Made by a program: the position numbers and the translations under genes
NCBI GenBank assembly: GCA_002422205.1
Contig: DITS01000001.1
Coordinates: 41,337 to 105,336 of the forward strand
From: Alphaproteobacteria bacterium UBA6178
Lineage (GTDB): Bacteria > Pseudomonadota > Alphaproteobacteria > Rickettsiales > UBA3002
Length of the DNA stretch: 64,000 nucleotides
Direction: 5' to 3'
Shown: positions 41,771 to 47,774 of the stretch, one piece after another
How the letters are laid out: each line of letters begins with the position of its first letter
How positions within the stretch are numbered: the stretch's first letter is position 1
The notes under the pieces: generated by a model
Seen by the model: the letters and a program-made list of their open reading frames with translations, nothing else
Told to the model about the DNA's origin: nothing
Database searches by the model: none

Positions 41771-42110
41771 ACCCTCCCCCGTCATTACCCGCTTCATGCG
41801 GGTAATCCCCCTCACTCCCATTCGGCTATTAAAGATAAGTAGATTACCCGAACAAGTCGGGTAATGACGCTGTGGGGATGGGAGAACAAGTCGGGTGATG
41901 ACGCCGTTGGGGCGAGGAACAAGCCGGGTGATGCCTCTCCACCCTCCCCCGTCATTACCCGCTTTATGCGGGTAATCCCCTTCACTCCCATTCGGCTATT
42001 AAAGATAAGTAGATTACCCGAACAAGTCGGGTAATGACGCTGTGGGGATGGGGGAACAAGTCGGGTGATGACGCCGTTGGGGCGAGGAACAAGCCGGGTG
42101 ATGCCTCTCC
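41771..42110. repeat. tandem duplication of a 170-bp unit made of palindromic elements
   Basis: 41771-41940 and 41941-42110 are almost identical. Each holds a forward element (GTCATTACCCG, loop, CGGGTAATCC at 41781 and 41951), a 33-bp spacer, a reverse element (AGATTACCCG ... CGGGTAATGACG at 41841 and 42011) and two half elements (AACAAGTCGGGTGATG and AACAAGCCGGGTGATG). Confidence 0.9.
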
Positions 42111-42116
42111 TATCCC

Positions 42117-42536
42117 GTCATTACCCGCTTCATGCGGGTAATCCACTTCACTACCCCCCAAAAACCCTACCATTGCACTTTTCAATTTGCGCCAGTATCT
42201 TGCCCGCATGCAACAGGGTTATGTCTATATTCTGGCTCACCGCAAAGATGGGGTAATCTATACGGGCGTGACATCGGATCTCATCCAGCGCGTTTATCAG
42301 CATAAGCACGAAATCACCCCGGGTTTTACCACCCGCTACTTCATCAAAAATCTGGTTTATTACGAATGTTTCGAGTCTATCGACGCCGCGATTCACCGTG
42401 AAAAGCGCATCAAAAAATACTCCAGAGAGTGGAAAATTAACTTAATCGAATCACAAAACCCCGATTGGCGCGATTTATATCCAGAGATTTTAGGGGAAAC
42501 ATTAAGTGGATTACCCGAACAAGTCGGGTAATGACG
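42117..42536 (+). mobile_element. candidate repeat-bounded unit carrying a GIY-YIG gene
   Basis: The left boundary is a forward element (42117-42149: GTCATTACCCG, loop CTTCATG, CGGGTAATCCACTTC) and the right boundary is its inverted copy (42502-42536, loop ACTTGTT on the other strand). About 33-35 bp of inverted repeat enclose the nuclease gene. Four other forward/reverse pairs in the same array have the same ends but only 31-40 bp between them. Whether the unit moves is not shown by the sequence. Confidence 0.5.
42208..42531 (+). CDS. GIY-YIG nuclease superfamily protein (URI-type single domain)
   Basis: 107 residues from the ATG at 42208; a TTG at 42187 extends it by seven residues. The fold signature is complete: YVYIL (GIY position), IYTGVT (YIG position), Arg in DLIQRVYQHK, YYECF, the Glu in HREKRIKKYSREWKINLIE and NPDWRDLYPEI. 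Stand-alone domains of this family are predicted DNA endonucleases with unknown cellular role. The last eight codons and the stop (SGLPEQVG) come from the right palindromic element. No clear ribosome site. The gene is enclosed by inverted palindromes. Confidence 0.88.
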   Translation: MQQGYVYILAHRKDGVIYTGVTSDLIQRVYQHKHEITPGFTTRYFIKNLVYYECFESIDAAIHREKRIKKYSREWKINLIESQNPDWRDLYPEILGETLSGLPEQVG

Positions 42537-42870
42537 CTGTGGGCGGGGGAACAAGTCGGGTGATGCCCCCTCCCCTCCTGCCATTACCCGCTTCGTGCGG
42601 GTAATCCACTTCCTTCTCTGCATGCGCCTGACTCAAGTAGATTACCCGAACAAGTCGGGTAATGACGCCGTTGGTGCGGGGGACCACGTCGGGTGATGCC
42701 CCCTCCTATCCCGTCATTACCCGCTTTATGCGGGTAATCCACTTCCTCTCGCATTGGCACTCTGCCTAAGTAAGCAAAGAAGATTACCCGAACAAGTCGG
42801 GTAATGACGCTGTGGGCGGGGGAACAAGTCGGGTAATGACGCCGTGAGAACGGGAGACCAAGCCGGGTGA
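42509..42870. repeat. right part of the palindromic repeat array
   Basis: Reverse 42509-42536, forward 42580-42607, reverse 42639-42667, forward 42713-42740, reverse 42781-42809, with half elements near 42549, 42682, 42823 and 42862 (AACAAGTCGGGTRATG type). No other gene is seen in 42532-43034. Confidence 0.88.
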
Positions 42871-42904
42871 TGACGGGCAGACAATAGTGCTTTCGATAAA
42901 CAGG

Positions 42905-42933
42905 TTGTGAGTCTCATTATTTTGGGTTATAGT
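42905..42933 (+). promoter_or_regulatory. predicted sigma-70 type promoter of outer-membrane gene
   Basis: TTGTGA, 17-bp spacer, TATAGT. It lies about 100 bp before the ATG of the outer-membrane barrel gene at 43035. Confidence 0.4.
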
Positions 42934-43034
42934 CGCATGCATTACTTAAAGATTAAGAGCCGGAGCATTCGGCCACAGATTCAGGCAAGCAACGATGTAT
43001 TCACTGCAATCGTTTGACTGTAAGGACCCTGAAC

Positions 43035-43781
43035 ATGCAAGTTTCCACCCGTATTCTTTCCCTCACCAGTTGCGCATTGGCAGCATGTTTTGCGCCGCTT
43101 GATGTGCAGGCGCAATCGATGGGCCGCAGCGGCGCGGTGATGAATAATGTGCAATCCATGCATGGTGGTGGTATGCAGCAACGCGGCAAACCCATACCCA
43201 GTTGGTATTTAGCGCTGGGCGCGTCGGTCAATTTTGTGCAGGACGCCTCGGTCACCGAAACCCGCATCGGGACTGGCCTCAACGGCGAAATGGAATTTAA
43301 CGAAGGCTACGGCCTCACCGGCGCGATCGGTTATCGCCCGCGCAATACCAACAGCATGCTCGATAATTTGCGCTTCGAAGCGGAAATGGGCTATCGCGAT
43401 AATGATATGGGCACCTATTCCGATGCGCTGCTAGGCATCAACACCATTGACGATGGTATGCAGGTGCAAACCTTTATGGCTAATATGTTTGTCGATCTGG
43501 GTGATGGCCCGTGGCGGCCTTATCTGGGTGGTGGTTTGGGGATGGCGCGCGTCTTTCTTGAAAGCAACGGCTTAGGCATCGACGATACCGATATGGTCTT
43601 TGCTTATCAGGGTATGGCTGGTATTTATTATACGGTTCCCAGCATGCCGGTGGTGGAGCTGGGCCTTGGTTACCGTTATTTGGGCACCACCGATCCGCAA
43701 TTCACCTCCAACCGCAATTCGCAGGTCGAGTTTGAATATGACGCGCATATTGTTGAAGCAGGTGCGCGCTTTTACTTCTAA
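43035..43781 (+). CDS. outer-membrane beta-barrel protein
   Basis: 248 residues from the ATG at 43035 (AAGGA 8 bp upstream). Signal peptide 1-28 (ending LDVQAQS). The mature part has alternating hydrophobic strands, for example YGLTGAIGYRPR, LRFEAEMGYRDND, FVDLGDGPWRPYLGGGLGMA and LGLGYRYLGTTDPQF, and ends with Phe (VEAGARFYF), the C-terminal signal for the BAM complex. The size and the opacity-like pattern point to an eight-stranded barrel of the OmpA/Opa-like porin superfamily. Function is unknown. A strong terminator follows. Confidence 0.85.
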   Translation: MQVSTRILSLTSCALAACFAPLDVQAQSMGRSGAVMNNVQSMHGGGMQQRGKPIPSWYLALGASVNFVQDASVTETRIGTGLNGEMEFNEGYGLTGAIGYRPRNTNSMLDNLRFEAEMGYRDNDMGTYSDALLGINTIDDGMQVQTFMANMFVDLGDGPWRPYLGGGLGMARVFLESNGLGIDDTDMVFAYQGMAGIYYTVPSMPVVELGLGYRYLGTTDPQFTSNRNSQVEFEYDAHIVEAGARFYF

Positions 43782-43814
43782 TACATACCGGTTGGTTACG
43801 CTATAAGCCGGAGC

Positions 43815-43847
43815 CAAAAACGGGCGCCTGATGCGCCCGTTTTTTTT
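43815..43847 (+). terminator. bidirectional terminator between outer-membrane gene and dps
   Basis: Arms ACGGGCGC and GCGCCCGT around CTGAT, with A5 before and T8 after. It lies between two convergent genes. Confidence 0.92.
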
Positions 43848-43855
43848 CATTACGC

Positions 43856-44332
43856 TTAATAATCCGCCGCTTTTGCCGCTTTGCTGCGCACCGCATCAGG
43901 CAAGCTGCTGCGCAGCATCCATGCCGCTTTCTCATGCACGCCAATGCGGCCAATCATCATATCCACGGAAAACTCATCTTCCACTTCTTCTGCCGCTTTC
44001 AGCGCGGTTTTCAGTGTTTCGACAATCTTCACATTGCTTTCGAATAAATCTTTTACCATACCCGATTCATCCAGCGTGTGATCGCCGTCTTTGATGTTGG
44101 TTTTTTTGCTGAAAGCCGAGGGCGTCGCTTCAATACGCTCACCCAGCGCACGAATACGCTCAGCAATTTCATCAATCGCTGCGGCCAGCTCGTTATATTG
44201 CTCTTCAAACATGACATGCAGCGCACGAAAATTCGGGCCTTCCACATTCCAGTGGTAATTCTGGGTTTTCAGGCGCAGCGCGTAGCTATCGGCCAGTACG
44301 GCCTTAAGGGCGTGGGCAACGGAATTGGACAT
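43856..44332 (-). CDS. dps: Dps-family ferritin-like DNA-protecting protein
   Basis: 158 residues, strong AGGAGGAG ribosome site. Ferroxidase residues at the dimer interface are recognisable: H27 in NYHWNVEGP, H39 in RALHVMFEEQY, and D54/E58 in AAIDEIAERI. It forms 12-mers that oxidise Fe2+ with H2O2 and store iron, and may coat DNA; the C-terminal tail has several Lys/Arg (RSKAAKAADY). It is divergent from the ferredoxin reductase gene, both genes likely responding to redox or iron state. Confidence 0.93.
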   Translation of the reverse strand: MSNSVAHALKAVLADSYALRLKTQNYHWNVEGPNFRALHVMFEEQYNELAAAIDEIAERIRALGERIEATPSAFSKKTNIKDGDHTLDESGMVKDLFESNVKIVETLKTALKAAEEVEDEFSVDMMIGRIGVHEKAAWMLRSSLPDAVRSKAAKAADY

Positions 44333-44496
44333 ATCTCCTCCTGTGTTTTGTTAGGTTCTGACGCTAGACTAGGCGGCTTGCATCTTCAACACCAATTGAT
44401 TCTTCCTATCAGCATCATTGATTGGCGCTATGCTCGCCATATAGGGCTGGAAATTTCCGTTTCAATCCGTATGGTGTGGCGCGAAGGAATCCAACT

Positions 44497-45528
44497 ATGA
44501 CCAATCAGGCAATCGAAACCGATGTGATTATTATAGGCGCAGGGCCGGTGGGCCTGTTTGCCGTGTTTGAGCTGGGGTTGTTGGGCCTGAAGGCGCATCT
44601 GGTCGATATTCTCGACAAGCCCGGCGGGCAATGCGCCGAGCTATACCCTGAAAAACCCATCTATGACATCCCCGCCATTCCCGTATGCAGCGGGCAGCAG
44701 CTCACCGATGCGTTATTGGAGCAAATCCGCCCCTTTGATCCGGTCTATCATTTTGGCCAAATGGTGGAGCAATTATCCAAAGAGCCCGATGGCCGCTGGC
44801 GCGTGGTGACCGATATGGAGCAGGCATTGATTGCACCCGTAGTGGTGATCGCCGCCGGTGGCGGCAGCTTCATGCCCAAAAAACCGCCCATCGCAGGCAT
44901 TGACGCCTATGAAGAGCAATCGGTATTTTATGCGGTGCGCCAGCGCGAACGGTTTGCCGGTAAAAAGCTGGTCATTGTTGGCGGCGGCGATTCGGCGCTC
45001 GATTGGTGCATCAATCTGCAACCCATTGCCGCGCATATCACGCTGGTGCATCGGCGCGATGATTTCCGCGCCGCGCCCGACTCGGTGCATAAAATGCGTA
45101 AATTAGTAGCCGATGGCACGATTGATTTACGCATCGGTCAAATCGCCGCGCTCGAAGGGGTGAATGGCGTGTTATCGGGCGTCACCGTGCGCGATGATGC
45201 TAAGAATGAAACGTTGGTGGCATGCGACGCGCTGTTGCCTTTCTTTGGTCTCACCATGAAGCTGGGGCCCGTCGCCAATTTCGGCCTGCAACTGCATGAA
45301 AATCTCATTCCGGTGGATACGGAGCGGTTTGAAACCAGCGAAAAAGGCATTTTCGCGATTGGTGATATCAACTATTATCCGGGCAAGCTGAAATTGATTC
45401 TCTCCGGCTTCCACGAGGCGGCACTGATGTCGCAAGCCGCTTTCGGTTACTGCCGCCCTAATGAAAAGCTGCGTTTTCAATACACCACCTCCTCGACCGA
45501 TTTGCAAAAAAAGCTGGGTGTTAAATAA
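44497..45528 (+). CDS. fpr: ferredoxin-NADP+ reductase, thioredoxin-reductase-like type
   Basis: 343 residues from the ATG at 44497 (AAGGA 8 bp upstream); the frame is open from 44422. It has the FAD motif VIIIGAGPVGLFAVFELG, GGQCAELYPEKPIYDIPA (where thioredoxin reductases would later show a CxxC, absent here), the NADPH motif LVIVGGGDSALDWC and the C-terminal FAIGDINYYPGKLKLILSGFHE. These match the type 2 FNR/YumC group. It passes electrons from NADPH to ferredoxin. The next gene, overlapping by one base, is a 2Fe-2S ferredoxin, its natural partner. Confidence 0.94.
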   Translation: MTNQAIETDVIIIGAGPVGLFAVFELGLLGLKAHLVDILDKPGGQCAELYPEKPIYDIPAIPVCSGQQLTDALLEQIRPFDPVYHFGQMVEQLSKEPDGRWRVVTDMEQALIAPVVVIAAGGGSFMPKKPPIAGIDAYEEQSVFYAVRQRERFAGKKLVIVGGGDSALDWCINLQPIAAHITLVHRRDDFRAAPDSVHKMRKLVADGTIDLRIGQIAALEGVNGVLSGVTVRDDAKNETLVACDALLPFFGLTMKLGPVANFGLQLHENLIPVDTERFETSEKGIFAIGDINYYPGKLKLILSGFHEAALMSQAAFGYCRPNEKLRFQYTTSSTDLQKKLGVK

Positions 45529-45851
45529 TGGAAACCATCACCATCTCTGTCACCGATCGCGAAGGCGCATCCCATTCACTGGAAGGGCTGGCCGGTTGGC
45601 GCGTGATGGAAGTGATCCGCGATCACGGCTTGCCGATCAAGGCCGAATGCGGCGGTGCCTGCGCCTGCGCTACCTGCCATGTGTATGTGGATGACGATTG
45701 GGCTGACAAGCTCATCCCCGCCTCCGACGAAGAAATCAATATGTTAGACCTTGCTTTTGATGTAGAGCCCAACTCACGGTTATCCTGTCAGATTTTGCTT
45801 GATGAATCGTTAGACGGCTTGCATGTCACGCTGGCGCCGGATGGGAATTAG
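45528..45851 (+). CDS. 2Fe-2S ferredoxin, adrenodoxin type
   Basis: 107 residues. The cluster ligands are C41, C47, C50 and C87 (pattern C-x5-C-x2-C-x36-C: CGGACACATCHVY and LSCQI). An extra Cys at 45 is unusual. Such ferredoxins serve Fe-S cluster assembly and P450 or heme A synthesis. Its ATG overlaps the stop of the reductase (TAATG), so the two are made together. Confidence 0.93.
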   Translation: METITISVTDREGASHSLEGLAGWRVMEVIRDHGLPIKAECGGACACATCHVYVDDDWADKLIPASDEEINMLDLAFDVEPNSRLSCQILLDESLDGLHVTLAPDGN

Positions 45852-45865
45852 GAGGGGGTTTTTAT

Positions 45866-45948
45866 GTTCGTTCCCGCTTCGGCCTACTGGCCTCCGCGAT
45901 GAACCTAAGCGCTTCGCGCACTGAAGACTCGGACTACTGTCCTCGCTC
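45866..45948 (+). repeat. 82-bp structured element, copy 5
   Basis: Hairpins GGCC-TACT-GGCC and GGAC-TACT-GTCC with an inner GCGC-TTC-GCGC stem. It is placed directly after the ferredoxin gene. Confidence 0.75.
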
Positions 45949-45957
45949 TCTCTTTTT

Positions 45958-46095
45958 CCCCCTCTCCCTCCGGGGAGAGGGTCGGGGTGAGGGCCCTTGC
46001 TTACGTCATGAGATCCTGCGCTCTCGCGTTGCGAGCTGCAGGATGACGATGCCTGAAAGTAACATTCCCTAGCCTCTAGCCCCTAGTAGCCCCCA
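45958..46095. repeat. extragenic repeats between ferredoxin and nitroreductase
   Basis: 45958-45993 is the CCCTCTCC/GGAGAGG repeat, 46011-46047 a reverse palindromic element (AGATCCTGCG ... GCAGGATGAC) and 46067-46087 three 7-bp units (CCCTAGC, CTCTAGC, CCCTAGT). The heptamers overlap the last codons and stop of the nitroreductase. Confidence 0.75.
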
Positions 46096-46645
46096 CCCAC
46101 TCTTCCACCACCTCACCCAACTCGGGCCGTGGCCGCTCTTCCGGCGCTTCTGCTGCGGTGCCGATATAAATCAATCCGGCCACGCGGTCGCGCTCGCCGC
46201 AACCTAGCGCCGTGGCAATCTCGGCGTCATACGCAATCCATTCCGTCAGCCAGCAGCCCGCAAAGCCCAGCGCCGTGGCAGCATGGAGGATATTCATGCA
46301 CACCGCGCCGGTCGATAGCTCCTGCTCCCATAATGGAATCCGCCCCTCTTGCGGGGTATATAGCACCGCCAGTATCAGCGGCGCATTGGCCAGCCTTTCG
46401 CGTTCATGATTGATTTGTTTGTCATTGGCATCCGCATGGATGGCAGCAAAACGCGTTGCAACAAGTGAAGAAAATGCCTCAATCCCTTTGTCTTTTATAA
46501 TTTTAATGCGCCATGGCGCCAGCTTGCCATGATCCGGCACACGAGTCGCGGCGCGCACTATTTGCTCCAGCTCGGCCCCGTCTGGTGCGGGATTGGTCAA
46601 ATTTTTTACCTTTACCGAGCGGCGGGTAAGCAGGCGGTCTATCAT
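46076..46645 (-). CDS. nitroreductase family protein, YdjA-like
   Basis: 189 residues. FMN-binding nitroreductase fold with RRSVKVKNLTNPAP, ATRVPDHGKLAPWRI (phosphate- and flavin-binding Arg/Pro/His) and ALGFAGCWLTEWIA. The short length and the PDHGKLxPW motif fit the YdjA group, small dimeric NADPH-type reductases with unknown natural substrate. The last codons (ATRG) and the stop lie in a heptamer array, so the C-terminus has been reshaped by the repeat. It is divergent from the pel operon. Confidence 0.9.
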   Translation of the reverse strand: MIDRLLTRRSVKVKNLTNPAPDGAELEQIVRAATRVPDHGKLAPWRIKIIKDKGIEAFSSLVATRFAAIHADANDKQINHERERLANAPLILAVLYTPQEGRIPLWEQELSTGAVCMNILHAATALGFAGCWLTEWIAYDAEIATALGCGERDRVAGLIYIGTAAEAPEERPRPELGEVVEEWVGATRG

Positions 46646-46756
46646 GCAGTTTTCTCCATTGTCATAAAAGCTTCACACTTTGGACAATGTAGGTTTATCA
46701 GCGCGATATGCAAGGAATCTGATTCGATACACAAATTTATCCTTTACAACCGATTT

Positions 46757-46773
46757 GTTAATAATGTATTAAC
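46757..46773. promoter_or_regulatory. 17-bp perfect dyad in the pel promoter region
   Basis: Arms GTTAATA and TATTAAC around ATG, about 57 bp before the pelA-like start. It slightly resembles the GTCAAT...ATTGAC form bound by FleQ at the Pseudomonas pel promoter, but the spacing differs. Confidence 0.4.
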
Positions 46774-46829
46774 GCCTACACTGACCAAAGCATAATAAAA
46801 GTAAATACGGGCAAGTATAGGATTATCAC

Positions 46830-47774
46830 ATGCAGCAAGATGTTGCAAAACGCGGAGAATTACGCTGTCTATTTGCGGGCGTGTCATTAGCGTTGGCTGC
46901 CAGCGCCTGTGCGCCGCTTGAACGCGCGTTTGATCCGCATGAGCGCTTTGCTGTCTATTATGATCAATCTGCTCCCGCCGATGCATTCGCCCGCTTTGAT
47001 ACCGTCGTGCTCGATGGCGATGTGCATCCCGATCTGAATAGCCTCAAAGATAATCAGCAGCAGCTCATCGGTTATATCAGTGTGGGCGAGATTAAAGCCG
47101 GCTCGCCGGTCGAGCAGCGCTTTGATGATGATATGAAGATTTCCACCCACCCCTATTGGAAAAGCACGCTGGTGGATATCCGCCGCAATGAATGGCAGGA
47201 ATATCTGCTGAGCGAAGAAATCCCCGCTCTGCTGGCCAAAGGCTTTGACGGGGTGATGCTGGATACTATCGACAGTGCCTTATATCAAGAAGTGCTTGAG
47301 CCCAAACGCTATGCGGGTATGAAAGATGCCGCCGCGCAAATCGTCAAACAAATCCGCTCGCGCTATCCGCATATCACCATCATGGTGAATCGCGCTTTTG
47401 ATTTGATGCCGCTGATTGCCGCCGATACCGACATTCTGCTCGCGGAGAGCACGCTCAGCCATTATGATCTGAGCGAAAAGCGCGCCAGTTTCGCTCCCGA
47501 TGAGGATTATGCGCAATACCTTGCAAAAATCCGTGCCGCGCAAGGGGTTTCTGAGCGGTTAAAGGTTTACACCCTTGATTATTGGGATATGAATGATCCC
47601 GAAGGAATCAGTAAGATCTATGAATTGCAGCGCAAACAAGGGTTTGTACCCTATGTCGCGACGCCGGATTTACGGGTCATCTATCACGAAAGCAAAATCG
47701 ATTTAAATACTGCTCCCGCCTTCAGGCGTGCGGCAGACAGCAGGAACTACGAGAAAGGGTCTCACCATGCGTAA
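46830..47774 (+). CDS. pelA: PelA-like protein, glycoside hydrolase (GH114) domain only
   Basis: 314 residues; P. aeruginosa PelA has about 950. The N-terminus is a likely lipoprotein signal (ALAASAC, C27). The rest is the GH114/TM1410 barrel: FDTVVLDGD, LIGYISVGEIKAG with the Glu, GFDGVMLDTIDSA with the Asp, and ILLAESTLSHYD with a late Glu. In the Pel system this domain cuts partly de-acetylated alpha-1,4-galactosaminoglycan. The deacetylase and lectin-like parts of full PelA are missing. It overlaps pelB by 8 bp. The operon position is what supports the PelA name; on its own it would be called an endo-polygalactosaminidase. Confidence 0.8.
   Translation: MQQDVAKRGELRCLFAGVSLALAASACAPLERAFDPHERFAVYYDQSAPADAFARFDTVVLDGDVHPDLNSLKDNQQQLIGYISVGEIKAGSPVEQRFDDDMKISTHPYWKSTLVDIRRNEWQEYLLSEEIPALLAKGFDGVMLDTIDSALYQEVLEPKRYAGMKDAAAQIVKQIRSRYPHITIMVNRAFDLMPLIAADTDILLAESTLSHYDLSEKRASFAPDEDYAQYLAKIRAAQGVSERLKVYTLDYWDMNDPEGISKIYELQRKQGFVPYVATPDLRVIYHESKIDLNTAPAFRRAADSRNYEKGSHHA

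Noticed and set aside
41771..42870. CRISPR array
   Set aside because: The units are inverted pairs with spacers that are themselves repeated and of uneven size; there are no cas genes and no unique spacers.
46830..47774. Truncated pelA caused by frameshift
   Set aside because: The stop overlaps the pelB start in a normal coupled way and there is no remaining deacetylase sequence downstream, so it is a short form and not a broken gene.
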